DNA from: Bdellovibrio sp. NC01 | GTDB lineage: Bacteria; Bdellovibrionota; Bdellovibrionia; Bdellovibrionales; Bdellovibrionaceae | NCBI RefSeq assembly: GCF_006874625.1 | Contig: NZ_CP030034.1 | Span: 3,534,001-3,598,000, forward strand | DNA length: 64,000 nt | Direction of reading: 5' to 3' | Part shown: one piece after another, positions 9,142 through 18,541 of the stretch | Position numbering within the stretch: position 1 is the first letter of the stretch | Layout of the letters: each line of letters begins with the position of its first letter | Notes under the pieces: generated by a model | What the model was told of the DNA's origin: nothing | The model's input: only the letters and a program-made list of their open reading frames with translations | Databases searched by the model: none | Translations under genes and position numbers: made by a program

Positions 9142-9795
9142 ATGAATAAAAAAATCGCAGTCATCGTTTCTTTGTCCCTGGCTTTAGTTGCACAATCTGC
9201 TTGTGCTAGCACAAGCAAGAAAGAAGCTGCGACGACTCCCCTAATGACTGCTTCGGCAGAGGGGAATGTTAAGACCTTAGAAGCTCTTTTGAAGTCTAAG
9301 GTTGCAGTAGACGCGAAAGACCAAAAAGGTTTCACCGCTTTGATGCTTGCCGCTTCAAACGGTCACCAAGCAGCTACGAAGTTGTTGTTGGCTAACAAAG
9401 CAAACATCAACGAGCAAAATGATGATGGCGAAATGCCTTTGTACTTTGCTTTGATTAACGAACATCCTGAAGTGGCGATTGATTTGATTAACTCAGGCGC
9501 CAACATTCAAGATGTAAACGGCGAAGGTGAATCGGCATTGTTGATAGCAACAACTGCGAATCAAAATGATGTGATGGCTTTGTTGATTAAAAAAGACAAG
9601 TCGCTTGTGAACAAAGCAAGCTCTTCAAGCACGACTCCTTTGATGGAGGCTGCACGCTTCGGAACTGAAAAGACGATCAACATGCTGCTAAAAGCAGGTG
9701 CGGATAAGAAAGCGAAAAACCAAAACGGTAAAACAGCTTTGGATATCGCAATCAAAGCTCAGAACGATGCTGCTATCAAAATCTTGAAAAAGTAA
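9142..9795 (+). CDS. Periplasmic ankyrin-repeat protein, probable DacB self-protection inhibitor
   Basis: 217 residues: signal peptide to about residue 23 (QSACA), then about five to six ankyrin repeats covering the rest (recurring TPLM/TALM...AA...G...LLL...A patterns, for example GFTALMLAASNGHQAATKLL). It follows dacB by 8 bases in one operon and is closed by a terminator. Established work in Bdellovibrio bacteriovorus shows that an ankyrin protein encoded next to a DacB binds and blocks these enzymes so that the predator does not round itself during invasion. Identity with that system is inferred from order, signal peptide and repeat content. The Cys in the signal region is not in a standard lipobox. 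Confidence 0.88.
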   Translation: MNKKIAVIVSLSLALVAQSACASTSKKEAATTPLMTASAEGNVKTLEALLKSKVAVDAKDQKGFTALMLAASNGHQAATKLLLANKANINEQNDDGEMPLYFALINEHPEVAIDLINSGANIQDVNGEGESALLIATTANQNDVMALLIKKDKSLVNKASSSSTTPLMEAARFGTEKTINMLLKAGADKKAKNQNGKTALDIAIKAQNDAAIKILKK

Positions 9796-9815
9796 TTTGC
9801 TCTAGATCAAAAAAG

Positions 9816-9845
9816 AAAAGGGACCCACAAGGTCCCTTTTTTTAT
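9816..9845. terminator. Bidirectional terminator between ankyrin gene and helicase
   Basis: Stem GGGACC/GGTCCC (9820-9825 with 9831-9836, loop CACAA) extended by AAAA/TTTT and followed by T-rich sequence on the plus strand; the A-run at 9809-9819 gives a T-run for the minus-strand helicase transcript. Confidence 0.88.
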
Positions 9846-9867
9846 TTCTAAATCTGTCGTCTTAAAA

Positions 9868-11544
9868 TTAAGAGAACAATTTTTTGAAGAATCCCGCGAT
9901 TTTTTGTCCCACAGATTTTGGTGCTGCTGGAGCTTTCTTAGGTACGTAACCACCTTTGCGGTTATCGTGTCTTCTGTTTTGGTTTTGGCCTTGGCCTTGA
10001 CCACCACGATTGTCATGACGTCTTTGACCGCCTTGACCTTGAGGACGTGGTCCGCTGTGCTTGTGCTCTGGACGAGGACCACGGTTGTCATTGCGTTGAC
10101 CTTGTGGATTTTGTCCACCACCTTGGCCTTGAGCATTTTTATGCTCGCCACGTTCAGGACGTTCACCACGAGGGCCTCTGTTGTTATCACGAGGTCCACG
10201 ATTATCACGGCCGCCTTCACGACGAGGTCCGCGATCGCCACCCTTACGAGGGCCACGGTCGCCACCACCTTCACGGCGTGGACCACGATCACCACGATCC
10301 AATGATTTTGGATAGTGACCATCGAAGTGAGAAGGGAACGGTTTGAATTCTTGAAGAAGCTGTTCGTTTTCCAAATAGCCCACTTCAATTTTGTGTTTCA
10401 AATATTCTTCAATGCGTGCCAAAGACTCGATGTCTTTATCGCCAACCAATGAAAACGCTTGGCCTGTTGTTCCTGCACGGCCTGTACGACCGATACGGTG
10501 AACGTAAGATTCGCTGTCCATTGGAAGTTCGTAGTTGATCACAAGGTCCACACCTTTGATGTCCAAACCACGAGCTGCAACGTCTGTTGCTACTAGAATG
10601 TTCAAATGATTTTCAGCTTTGAATTGCTCAATCACGCGATTGCGTTGTGCTTGAGTTAACAAGCTTGAGATCGCCATTGCCGGCACACCATTATCAACCA
10701 AGAACTTCGTGATCTTCTCAACATTCAATTTGAAGTTTGTGAAGATGATCGCTTGTTTTGGATTGTGCAACTTCAACAGTGACAACAAGTGCTGAGGTTT
10801 TTCCTCGCTGCCCACGTGGAAGATTTGGTCTTTCACGTTTTCTGCTTTGGCTTGGTCACGGCTGATGTTGATTTCAACTGGCTCTGAACCAAATTGGTAA
10901 ACTGTGTTCAACACGTCGAAGTTCAATGTTGCAGAGAAAACCAAAAGCTGACGCTCGCGTGGGATTCTTTGCAAGATGTACTTCATGTCGTCTTTGAAGC
11001 CCATATCGAACATGCGATCGGCTTCGTCGAAAACAACTGCGCGAACTTGTTTCAAATCAACAAGGTGCTCTTTGTACAAATCGATCAAACGACCTGGAGT
11101 TGCAACGATGAACTCTACGCCATTTTTCAATGCTTCTTTTTGTTTGTCGTAGCCTGTGCCGCCGTAGATCGCGAAACCTTTAAGACCAGAATCAACGCTC
11201 AATTTGATGATGTTATCTTGAACTTGTTCTGCAAGCTCGCGAGTTGGAACCAAAATCAAAATAAAGTTTTGTGGTTTCCAATCTTTGAAAGCGCGTTTTT
11301 CGATGATCTCTTTTTGTTCGTCTGTCACGTCACCTGGTGCTGGGCGAGCGCGCAAAATGCGCTCCATCAAAGGAAGAACGAAGGCTGCTGTTTTTCCTGT
11401 ACCAGTTTGTGCTAGGCCGGCGACGTCTTTGCCATCAAGGATATGAGGGATGGCTTGCTCTTGAATCGGTGTGCAATCAGAGAAACCCAATTTCTCGATT
11501 GCTGACGCCAAACTCGGTTCTAAATTTAACTCTGCGAATTTCAA
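9868..11544 (-). CDS. DEAD-box RNA helicase with long RG/Q-rich tail (RhlE-like)
   Basis: 558 residues. ATP-dependent RNA unwinding or remodelling in the cytoplasm. Motifs in order: Q motif (about 3-28), AQTGTGKT (45-52), PTRELAEQ (100-107), TPGRLID (149), DEAD (173-176), SAT (204), RGLDIKGV (325) and HRIGRTGR (349-356). A roughly 30-residue charged insert separates motif I from Ia. From about 417 to 545 the protein is a low-complexity tail rich in Arg, Gly, Asn and Gln with repeated DRGPR and GGDRGPR units, likely a disordered RNA-binding or condensate-forming region, and ends in a short basic segment. Confidence 0.95.
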   Translation of the reverse strand: MKFAELNLEPSLASAIEKLGFSDCTPIQEQAIPHILDGKDVAGLAQTGTGKTAAFVLPLMERILRARPAPGDVTDEQKEIIEKRAFKDWKPQNFILILVPTRELAEQVQDNIIKLSVDSGLKGFAIYGGTGYDKQKEALKNGVEFIVATPGRLIDLYKEHLVDLKQVRAVVFDEADRMFDMGFKDDMKYILQRIPRERQLLVFSATLNFDVLNTVYQFGSEPVEINISRDQAKAENVKDQIFHVGSEEKPQHLLSLLKLHNPKQAIIFTNFKLNVEKITKFLVDNGVPAMAISSLLTQAQRNRVIEQFKAENHLNILVATDVAARGLDIKGVDLVINYELPMDSESYVHRIGRTGRAGTTGQAFSLVGDKDIESLARIEEYLKHKIEVGYLENEQLLQEFKPFPSHFDGHYPKSLDRGDRGPRREGGGDRGPRKGGDRGPRREGGRDNRGPRDNNRGPRGERPERGEHKNAQGQGGGQNPQGQRNDNRGPRPEHKHSGPRPQGQGGQRRHDNRGGQGQGQNQNRRHDNRKGGYVPKKAPAAPKSVGQKIAGFFKKLFS

Positions 11545-11574
11545 CTTTTCTTACTCCGGTATTAAGCCCCAAAA

Positions 11575-12405
11575 CTACTTTTCAGAGGCCGGAAAGTCAC
11601 CAACAAAGCTCTTAAGCGCCTGTACAAAGGCCTGAACTTGATCTGAATGGACCCAGTGGCCCGCACCTGCGATTTCGACGCCCTTAATCAAAGGGTTGCT
11701 AGCTAACATTTCCTGATAAGTCTCATGGCTGAGCTCTTTCGAATGCTCCCCGCGAATCAACAGGGTCGGCATTTTCAGGGCCTTCACCTCTTGCCAACGG
11801 TCGATGTTGCGACCCGCTTTCACAGACTCGATGATCGCATTTTTCGAAAAACGCCAATCCAATGTGCCATCTGGCTGTTCTTCCATATTGCTATAAAAGA
11901 ACTTCGACATGACTTCGACGTTTTCTCGGGTCTTGGCATTTTGCACGAAATCTTCCGCAAAGAAGCGACGGGCTTCATCACGATTCGGGAATGGCGTTGG
12001 CGCCAAGTTCAACAAATACTCGTAATACTCAGATGCGTTAGCGGCAGCTTCGGGCCCGATGTCCTCGATCACCAATTTTTCAACATACTGCGGGTACTTG
12101 GCAGCAAAAACCAAAACATTTCGGCCCCCCATGGAGTGACCAACCAAGATGAACTTTTTCCAACCAAGCTCATCCACGATTTTCTTAAGATCATCGGCAT
12201 AATCCTCTGGCGAGTAACCTGTCTCTGGTTTAAACGAGCGGCCATGACCTCTTTGATCGTAAGCAAGGCAGCGTTCAGTTTGCTCTAAGCCTGAAATAAT
12301 TCGGCGCCAGTTTTGCCCGAAACCCATAAGCCCGTGAATAAAGATCCATTTTCGGCCATTTTCAGGACCATAGAACTGGTGATGGAAGTTTGCTAGATAT
12401 GACAT
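11575..12405 (-). CDS. Alpha/beta hydrolase (YbfF/ABHD11-like esterase)
   Basis: 276 residues from ATG 12405 (GCGGAAA upstream; in-frame sequence to 12504 is probably untranslated). FIHGLMGFGQNW is the oxyanion-hole region, YDQRGHGRS follows, GHSMGG carries the nucleophile Ser, and GAGHWVH carries the catalytic His. The acyl-ester hydrolase family is clear; the substrate is not. It lies 30 bases downstream of the helicase start on the same strand and diverges from pcnB; the roughly 77-base gap to pcnB must hold both promoters. Confidence 0.87.
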   Translation of the reverse strand: MSYLANFHHQFYGPENGRKWIFIHGLMGFGQNWRRIISGLEQTERCLAYDQRGHGRSFKPETGYSPEDYADDLKKIVDELGWKKFILVGHSMGGRNVLVFAAKYPQYVEKLVIEDIGPEAAANASEYYEYLLNLAPTPFPNRDEARRFFAEDFVQNAKTRENVEVMSKFFYSNMEEQPDGTLDWRFSKNAIIESVKAGRNIDRWQEVKALKMPTLLIRGEHSKELSHETYQEMLASNPLIKGVEIAGAGHWVHSDQVQAFVQALKSFVGDFPASEK

Positions 12406-12482
12406 AATTTCCGCATCTTGCGCCCTCAAATCGGGTATTTCAAGTTTGAATTTTAGGCCGAAAGAGATTAGATTCAGCGACG

Positions 12483-13670
12483 ATGAGTCCAACACAGAAG
12501 CCACAGCTACACGAAGACTGGATTGATTCCTTTGCCCTTCGAATCGTAAAAAACCTCCAAGAATCTGGTTTCGAAACCTATTTGGTGGGCGGCTGCGTGC
12601 GCGACTTGCTTGTTGGTATTCATCCTAAAGACTTCGACATCGCGACCAGTGCTCTTCCAAATCAAGTTCGCAAAAAAGTTTCGAATGCTTACGTGATCGG
12701 CCGCCGCTTTAAACTGGTATTGGTTAAACGTGGCGATCAGCAATTTGAAGTAGCAACTTTCCGTCGTAACGTTACAACTGAAGAACTTGCGACTTTGAAC
12801 GAAGGCGAAACTGTTGAAGGCGATAACTACTTCGGCACTTGCGAAGAAGATGCGAAACGCCGCGACTTCACAGCTAACGCTGTTTTCTATGATCCTGTAA
12901 AACACAAACTTCTGGATTTCTGCGGTGGTATTCAAGATATCAACGACCGTGTTTTACGTATGATCGGCGACCCCAAAGAGCGCTTCATCGAAGATCCGAT
13001 TCGTATTTTGCGTGCGATTCGTCTTTCCCATAAATTGCATTTCTCGATTGAATCGACAATGCGTGCAGCGATTGCCGAATGCAGTCCTGAATTGAAGAAA
13101 GCCGTTTTGCCTCGTCGCCGTGAAGAGTGGTTGAAGTTCTTGCGTTTGAAAGAACCGCACTTGGCCTTCATGGAGCTTTTTGATTTGCATATCTTGGAGC
13201 AAATCTTGCCGGGCCTTCACTCTGTATTCGTTGATCCGACAAAAATGGAAATTTTTGAAATGCACTTGGCGCGTATCAATCAAGCCGGCATCGACAAACA
13301 AGATCCAACGGAATTGTTTGCAGCCTTCATGTTTGCGTTTATGAAAGCGCAATACGGTGAAGAGCCTTGGACGAATGCTGCGGTTTACGATGATCCAAAA
13401 CTTGCGTATTTCATGCGTGAAGAGATGGGCATCTTTAAACAAGAAGCAGCCGTATTGATGAAAGCGATGCACTTGATGGCGGGTCTTCGCAAGATTGATC
13501 TTTACTCTCGTAAAGGTGAACGCCGTCAAATGGCTTTCGTGATGAACGATTGCTTTGGTTTGGCTTTGAAACTTTCGATCATGGATTACTCTTTGTCTGG
13601 TAGCGAGATTCACTACTGGCTTCAACAAATCGAAAAATACTCTGGCGCGCAACCCGCTCCAACTCACTAG
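12483..13670 (+). CDS. pcnB: Poly(A) polymerase / tRNA nucleotidyltransferase family
   Basis: 395 residues. The nucleotidyltransferase head domain has YLVGGCVRDLLVG and the metal-binding DFD, then IGRRFKLVLV, EVATFRRN, RRDFTANAVFYDP and EDPIRILRAIRLSHK. The GRRFKL segment and the absence of an HD domain favour poly(A) polymerase I (adds 3' A tails that promote RNA decay) over the CCA-adding enzyme, which cannot be fully excluded. No strong SD is visible before ATG 12483. A 166-residue unknown follows 20 bases downstream, probably co-transcribed. Confidence 0.9.
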   Translation: MSPTQKPQLHEDWIDSFALRIVKNLQESGFETYLVGGCVRDLLVGIHPKDFDIATSALPNQVRKKVSNAYVIGRRFKLVLVKRGDQQFEVATFRRNVTTEELATLNEGETVEGDNYFGTCEEDAKRRDFTANAVFYDPVKHKLLDFCGGIQDINDRVLRMIGDPKERFIEDPIRILRAIRLSHKLHFSIESTMRAAIAECSPELKKAVLPRRREEWLKFLRLKEPHLAFMELFDLHILEQILPGLHSVFVDPTKMEIFEMHLARINQAGIDKQDPTELFAAFMFAFMKAQYGEEPWTNAAVYDDPKLAYFMREEMGIFKQEAAVLMKAMHLMAGLRKIDLYSRKGERRQMAFVMNDCFGLALKLSIMDYSLSGSEIHYWLQQIEKYSGAQPAPTH

Positions 13671-13690
13671 TCCCTTTTTAGGAGTTCCCT

Positions 13691-14191
13691 TTGAAACAAG
13701 TCCCTTTTAAGACTTTAGATGCGGCTATCGAACTTGTCTCTACAATCGATAGCGATGAAAACATGATCAAACTGACTGACGGTTTGTTTGAAGGCCAACC
13801 GGACCTGGCACAATTCCTAGTCGACTTCGCAGAAGATTTGAATGAAGAAGCGCAAGATCTGATCGTGATCATGGGCTTGATCATCTGGCGCGCTATGATC
13901 GCTACCTACGGCGAATTGCGTGTCATGAACGAAGATGAAGTGGCTGCAAATTACGAAGCCTTTGAAGCTTCAATGCCAGACGATGAAAACATCACTGAAG
14001 AGTGGTTTGTTTCTTTGATCAAAGATGTTGAAAACTTCTGCCAACCAGAAATTTTCAAATACATCATCGCGGAACTTTTCCAAGAAGCTCCGGAAGACAG
14101 CACTTTGACTGACGTTGAAAATACGCAACTGACTTTAGGTTTGCGATTCTTCACGGAAGCTTTGAATAAGCTTGCACAAGAAAAGAATTAA
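13691..14191 (+). CDS. Conserved acidic hypothetical protein
   Basis: 166 residues from a TTG start with TTAGGAG 7-8 bases upstream. Strongly acidic, with no signal peptide and a mostly helical pattern; a hydrophobic segment (DLIVIMGLIIWRAMIA, about 57-72) is probably a buried helix rather than a membrane span because acidic residues flank it. I do not recognise a family. Follows pcnB closely and precedes a terminator, so it may be part of the pcnB transcript. Confidence 0.75.
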   Translation: MKQVPFKTLDAAIELVSTIDSDENMIKLTDGLFEGQPDLAQFLVDFAEDLNEEAQDLIVIMGLIIWRAMIATYGELRVMNEDEVAANYEAFEASMPDDENITEEWFVSLIKDVENFCQPEIFKYIIAELFQEAPEDSTLTDVENTQLTLGLRFFTEALNKLAQEKN

Positions 14192-14195
14192 TAAA

Positions 14196-14231
14196 TAAAA
14201 AAAGCCGCTCTTTCGAAGCGGCTTTTTTATT
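14196..14231. terminator. Bidirectional terminator
   Basis: Stem AAAGCCGCT/AGCGGCTTT around 14201-14225 with flanking A and T runs. It serves the pcnB-side plus-strand genes and the minus-strand cheB that ends at 14251. Confidence 0.88.
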
Positions 14232-14250
14232 TCTGTATTTTGTATACGAA

Positions 14251-15312
14251 CTAAGCGGCGTTTCTTTGATTCACTTGCTTCAACAAGTCACCAGCGATTT
14301 TATCAAGTGCCAGAACCTTATCTGCTGCACCCAACGCCACTGCCGCTGCTGGCATACCGTACACCACACATGTTTCTTCATTCTGTGCGACAGTGTAAGC
14401 GCCTGCGTTTTTCATCTCTAGCAAACCTTCTGCGCCGTCTTTACCCATACCAGTCAAGACCACACCCAAGGCATTTTTACCCACGTATTTCGCAACTGAT
14501 TTCATCAAATAGTCTGCTGCCGGACGAACGCTGTGCAACTGAGGACCTTGATGAAGCTTTACGTAATAGAAGGCACCACTACGAGTGATTTCCATGTGAT
14601 AGTTACCCGGAGCAATCAACACACGACCCGGCACAACCTGATCGCCTTCTTGCGCTTCCTTCACTTCAAACGGAAACATATTATTCAAATTATCAGCGAA
14701 CGATTTCGTAAAACCAGGAGGCATGTGTTGCACCACAACCGTACCTGGAATATCCGCTGGCATCCCTGACAAGAAAACTTTCAATGCCTCTGTACCACCT
14801 GTTGAAGAGGCTACAGCGATCATTTGATGGGTTGTTCTTGCAAGTGAAGTTGTCGCTATCTTCTGCACAGGGCCTGAAGGCGAAACCACTTTCTTCACTG
14901 GATTAATACGAGCTTTTGCAACCTCGCGCACTTTTTCAACGATGGTGCGACCCAAAGTTTCAAGAGTTTGCGAAACGTCGATCGATGGTTTTTCCATGAT
15001 CTCGATCGCGCCTGCTTCAAGAGCTCTGAAATAAGTTTCAGAACCTGTTTTTGCAAGGGAAGAGAAAATAATTGTACGAGTTGGAAAGTGTTGCATGACT
15101 TTTTCAAGGAATGAAATGCCGTCCATACGAGGCATCTCAACGTCCAAAGTCATCACATCTGGCTTCAACGCAACCAGTTTATCGCGTGCGATATAAGGAT
15201 CAGACGCAGTCCCAACAACTTCAATATCAGAAGCTGAAGAGAAAATTTTCTCTAACAACTTACGAATCACAGCGGAGTCATCAACGATGAGAACTTTAAT
15301 TTTTGAACTCAT
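14251..15312 (-). CDS. cheB: Chemotaxis protein-glutamate methylesterase/deamidase
   Basis: 353 residues. Removes methyl groups from chemoreceptors and deamidates their glutamines during adaptation. The N-terminal receiver domain has D11/D12 and phospho-acceptor D57 (TLDVEMPRMDG). The linker is about 125-160. The C-terminal esterase domain carries the catalytic triad Ser170 (SSTGGTEAL), His196 (VVQHMPPGFT) and Asp292 (TGMGKDGAEG). Third gene of the cheA-cheR-cheB minus-strand operon; 9 bases after cheR with GAGGCG as SD. Confidence 0.96.
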   Translation of the reverse strand: MSSKIKVLIVDDSAVIRKLLEKIFSSASDIEVVGTASDPYIARDKLVALKPDVMTLDVEMPRMDGISFLEKVMQHFPTRTIIFSSLAKTGSETYFRALEAGAIEIMEKPSIDVSQTLETLGRTIVEKVREVAKARINPVKKVVSPSGPVQKIATTSLARTTHQMIAVASSTGGTEALKVFLSGMPADIPGTVVVQHMPPGFTKSFADNLNNMFPFEVKEAQEGDQVVPGRVLIAPGNYHMEITRSGAFYYVKLHQGPQLHSVRPAADYLMKSVAKYVGKNALGVVLTGMGKDGAEGLLEMKNAGAYTVAQNEETCVVYGMPAAAVALGAADKVLALDKIAGDLLKQVNQRNAA

Positions 15313-15321
15313 GATTCGCCT

Positions 15322-16191
15322 CTATGTTTTCTGATAAACCGCTCTGGAGAGTGGCTTCAAGTTTGGATGTTTTACGTTACCTGACTCGGAGTGACCTAAT
15401 ACAAGGTAACCACCTGGAGCCAAGCAAGATGTCAAACTGTCGATAACCTTCTTTGTCGTTGGCTCATCGAAGTAGATCAATACGTTTCTGCAGAAGATCA
15501 CGTGGAACTTATGCTGGAATTCGTATTTTGGATTCATCAAATTGAAAGGCGCAAAACGAATCATGTTGTGCAATTGATCTTTCGCACGGAAGTATTCGTC
15601 ACCATCAAGTTTTACTTTTTCAAAATATTTAGAGCGTTGCACAGGTGGAAGACCTTGCATTTCGCGCTCTTCGTAAGTACCGATTGAAGCTTTTTTCAAA
15701 ACTTGCAAATCGATATCCGTCGCAAGCAAACGCACTTTTGCGCCTGGCATCTCTGGTTGCGCTTCACACGCCGTCATCGCCAAAGTATATGGCTCTTGCC
15801 CCGTACTTGCAGCTGCACACCAAATGCGTAGATCGTTGCCGAACTTCTTCGCAAGATCAGGCAAAGCTTTTTGCAAGAAATCAAAGTGATTCGATTCGCG
15901 ATAGAATGAAGTCATGTTCGTCGTCAGTGCAGAGATATACTCTTGAATCACGTCGTTCGAACCTCTTTCAAGCATTGACCAATACTCTTCGTAAGTCTTC
16001 ATGTTGTGACGACGAAGAAGCTTCACGATACGATTACGAATCAACGCATGATTTTTAGGAGTCAGCGGAAGATCAACACCCGCAAGTTCGTACATACGAG
16101 CCGCGAATTTTTCGAACATCTTGTCTGATAACTTAATTTCTTCGAAATCATACAGCGCGTTTGTTGCGTCTGTCTTTTTTACTGCGCTCAT
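15322..16191 (-). CDS. cheR: Chemotaxis protein methyltransferase
   Basis: 289 residues. SAM-dependent methylation of receptor glutamates. A helical N-terminal domain carries TTNMTSFYRE; the Rossmann SAM-binding domain has WCAAASTGQEPYTLAM, LLATDID and FCRNVLIYFD. Tyr replaces the second Phe of the common TxFFRE motif. The ATG overlaps the cheA stop (ATGA), giving translational coupling. No C-terminal receptor-tethering pentapeptide reader insert is obvious. Confidence 0.95.
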   Translation of the reverse strand: MSAVKKTDATNALYDFEEIKLSDKMFEKFAARMYELAGVDLPLTPKNHALIRNRIVKLLRRHNMKTYEEYWSMLERGSNDVIQEYISALTTNMTSFYRESNHFDFLQKALPDLAKKFGNDLRIWCAAASTGQEPYTLAMTACEAQPEMPGAKVRLLATDIDLQVLKKASIGTYEEREMQGLPPVQRSKYFEKVKLDGDEYFRAKDQLHNMIRFAPFNLMNPKYEFQHKFHVIFCRNVLIYFDEPTTKKVIDSLTSCLAPGGYLVLGHSESGNVKHPNLKPLSRAVYQKT

Positions 16192-18239
16192 GCTGCCATC
16201 TCCCTGCCTTTAGAAACATTGCTGACCAATGCTCCCGGCTCAAGAATCAATACAGTTCTGCCATCACCTAGGATTGCCGCACCTGCGACCTCTGGAATGT
16301 GTTGGCCTGTTGTAATAGGTTTAACGACCACTTGCGCTTGACCTAAAACGTCGTCTACTGGGAAGGCCATTTGACCTGTCATAGATTCGATGATCACAAG
16401 CATTGTTTCTTCACGACGCGCACTCAAAGAGTTTTCGCGGCGTTGAGCAAGTTGTTGGTCTTTCTTATTCAGTGTCCAATTGATTGAACCCAATGTTTTC
16501 GAAACATCGATCACCGGTAACAAGTGACCACGAATGCTTGCCACTTTTCCTGCTTTTGAAACGTTTGTATAATCTTTCGGTTGTACACGAACGATTTCGC
16601 GGATCGAGTGAATCGGCAAGATGTAACGAGCGCCATCCAAAGCCACGATGATACCGTCAGTGATCGCGGTGCTAAGTGGAATCGTCAAACGGAATGTTGT
16701 ACCAACACCTGCCTTAGAAAGGATGTTGATCTTACCGTTGATTTTATCCAAGTTCGATTTCACGACGTCCAAACCAACACCACGGCCTGACAAGTCAGAA
16801 ATTTTATCTGCTGTCGAAAAACCAGGTTGGAAGATGTATTGGAAAACAGTTTCGTCAGGAATAGTCGCAGGGTCCACACCTTGTGGTACCAAGCCGCGCT
16901 CGATCGCTTTACCCAAAACTTTTTCACGGTTGATACCGCCACCGTCGTCGACGATTTCGATAATAACGTTACCGCCATTTTGTTTTGCAGATACAGTCAC
17001 TTTCGCCGTCGCAGGTTTACCGCGTTGCTGACGAGTCTCTTTCTTTTCGATACCGTGGTCCATCGAGTTACGAACCAAGTGAACCAAAGGGTCACCCAAA
17101 AGTTCAAAGACCGTTCTTTCAACCTCTGTCTCTTCACCGATCAATTGCAAATCCACTGGTTTATCAAGAGTCAAAGACACGTCACGCACGATACGTTGAA
17201 TTTTTACGAACATTGATTTCAACGGAGTCATGCGGATGCTCAAAGTTTTTTCGTACAACTCACGAACCGCTTTATCCAATTGATCAACGATAGCTTCTAA
17301 ACGCAAGTTCACACCACTGCGAACAGTTTCATCGTGTACAAGCTGATTTTTTAATACAACAAGCTCACCCACTGCATCCAATACTGAGTCAACACGGCCC
17401 GTATCAACTTTGATTGCTGCCACTGCAGGTTTGCCTTTACCATTACCGCCACCACTTGCAGCAGGAGGCTCACTTGCTGCTGGAGCTTTAGGAACTACTT
17501 TCAAAGCCGGCGCTGGTTTTTCAACGACTGGTTCTGGAGCAGCCATCACTGGCGCTGGAGTTGGTTCAACCGGAGCCGCTGCTACCGGAGCTGGCGTGGG
17601 AGCTACTGCCGATGCCGCAGCTTCCGCAGCTTCTTTCGCATGGAACTCTGCTTGATCTTCCGGAGACAATTGCGCCAAAAGCTCTGCTAGCAAATCATGA
17701 TTCGTGTGATCTTCACCAGATTCAGCACTTGCTTCCGCAGCAGGAGCCGCTGCAAAGAAATCATCAGGAGCTTGTTCTTTTACTTCTTCAGTCGCAACTG
17801 GAGCGGGAGCTGCTTCTGCAGAACTATGTTTTGAAGTTTTACCTGACAGAGATTCTGTCAAAGCAATCAATTCAGCTTTCAATTTTGAAGTATCCCACTC
17901 TGAAGAATTACCTTGTTGCAGGAACGTGATGCGATTTTTCAATTCGTCACCTGATTGCAACAACAACGAAATCGCTGTTGAATTAACAAGCTCAGGACGA
18001 GAACGAAGAAGATCCAAAAGGTCTTCCATAACGTGTGCGAACTTCGCAAGATCCATCAAGCCAACGGCTGCTGCACCACCTTTTACAGAGTGGGCCACGC
18101 GGAAAATATCCGTCAGATCTTTTGCAGGTTCTTGACTGGTTTCAAGTTTGATCATCGACTCTTCATATGTCTCCATCATGAAAGCTGATTCATTCAAGAA
18201 ATCCATCTGCAGTTCTTCAAAGAAAGAATTATCGCTCAT
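16188..18239 (-). CDS. cheA: Chemotaxis histidine kinase CheA, no P2 domain
   Basis: 683 residues. P1 HPt domain with His50 (VAHSVKGGAAAVGL). A long Ala/Pro/Glu-rich linker (about 140-275) replaces a P2 domain. The P3 dimerisation domain is about 275-345. The P4 ATPase domain has the N box (HLVRNSMDHGIEKK, 387-400), DDGGGI, and the G2 box LSGRGVGLDVV. The P5 CheW-like domain is about 525-683, with a charged insert at 588-612. Without P2, phosphotransfer to CheY and CheB would rely on direct docking. No cheY lies in the window. The first gene of the operon, divergent from cheW. Confidence 0.95.
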   Translation of the reverse strand: MSDNSFFEELQMDFLNESAFMMETYEESMIKLETSQEPAKDLTDIFRVAHSVKGGAAAVGLMDLAKFAHVMEDLLDLLRSRPELVNSTAISLLLQSGDELKNRITFLQQGNSSEWDTSKLKAELIALTESLSGKTSKHSSAEAAPAPVATEEVKEQAPDDFFAAAPAAEASAESGEDHTNHDLLAELLAQLSPEDQAEFHAKEAAEAAASAVAPTPAPVAAAPVEPTPAPVMAAPEPVVEKPAPALKVVPKAPAASEPPAASGGGNGKGKPAVAAIKVDTGRVDSVLDAVGELVVLKNQLVHDETVRSGVNLRLEAIVDQLDKAVRELYEKTLSIRMTPLKSMFVKIQRIVRDVSLTLDKPVDLQLIGEETEVERTVFELLGDPLVHLVRNSMDHGIEKKETRQQRGKPATAKVTVSAKQNGGNVIIEIVDDGGGINREKVLGKAIERGLVPQGVDPATIPDETVFQYIFQPGFSTADKISDLSGRGVGLDVVKSNLDKINGKINILSKAGVGTTFRLTIPLSTAITDGIIVALDGARYILPIHSIREIVRVQPKDYTNVSKAGKVASIRGHLLPVIDVSKTLGSINWTLNKKDQQLAQRRENSLSARREETMLVIIESMTGQMAFPVDDVLGQAQVVVKPITTGQHIPEVAGAAILGDGRTVLILEPGALVSNVSKGREMAA

Positions 18240-18541
18240 TTGTGTATGCTCCGTGAACGCATTTAAGTGCTTTTAATCATTGAAAGTATCGGCACCAATG
18301 GGTGTTTGCTATTTACTTCCTAAGTCCAGAGAAGCAACCAAGCCACGTGAACTAGTCTTTAGTTAAAAAAGAAAGCCTTATTCATCTCTTCCCCTCTCCT
18401 TAGGGTGGAGTTGTCTCAGTCTGAGGCGGACACAGGGGACTTTATTAATTTTTAACAGATAGGCAAAAATCCCTTAAGTCTCCTGCCCAAAAATTCGAAA
18501 AGTAAATGTCAGCTTTTATTTCCACTGTGAAAGGCAAACAA
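18240..18541. promoter_or_regulatory. Divergent control region between cheA and cheW
   Basis: About 300 bases with no gene. It must contain promoters for cheA (-) and cheW (+). I see AT-rich blocks at 18361-18375 and 18440-18462, and a short CTCAG/CTGAG inverted repeat near 18416-18426, but no confident -35/-10 pair and no flagellar sigma-28 motif. Confidence 0.5.

Noticed and set aside
9807-10388. Long open frames on both strands across the helicase tail
   Set aside because: They are shadows of the repetitive Arg/Gly/Gln codons; the DEAD-box frame carries the conserved motifs and the SD.
17410-17929. Ala/Gly-rich plus-strand ORFs opposite the CheA linker
   Set aside because: Low-complexity shadow of the Ala/Pro linker, no SD, no independent signal.
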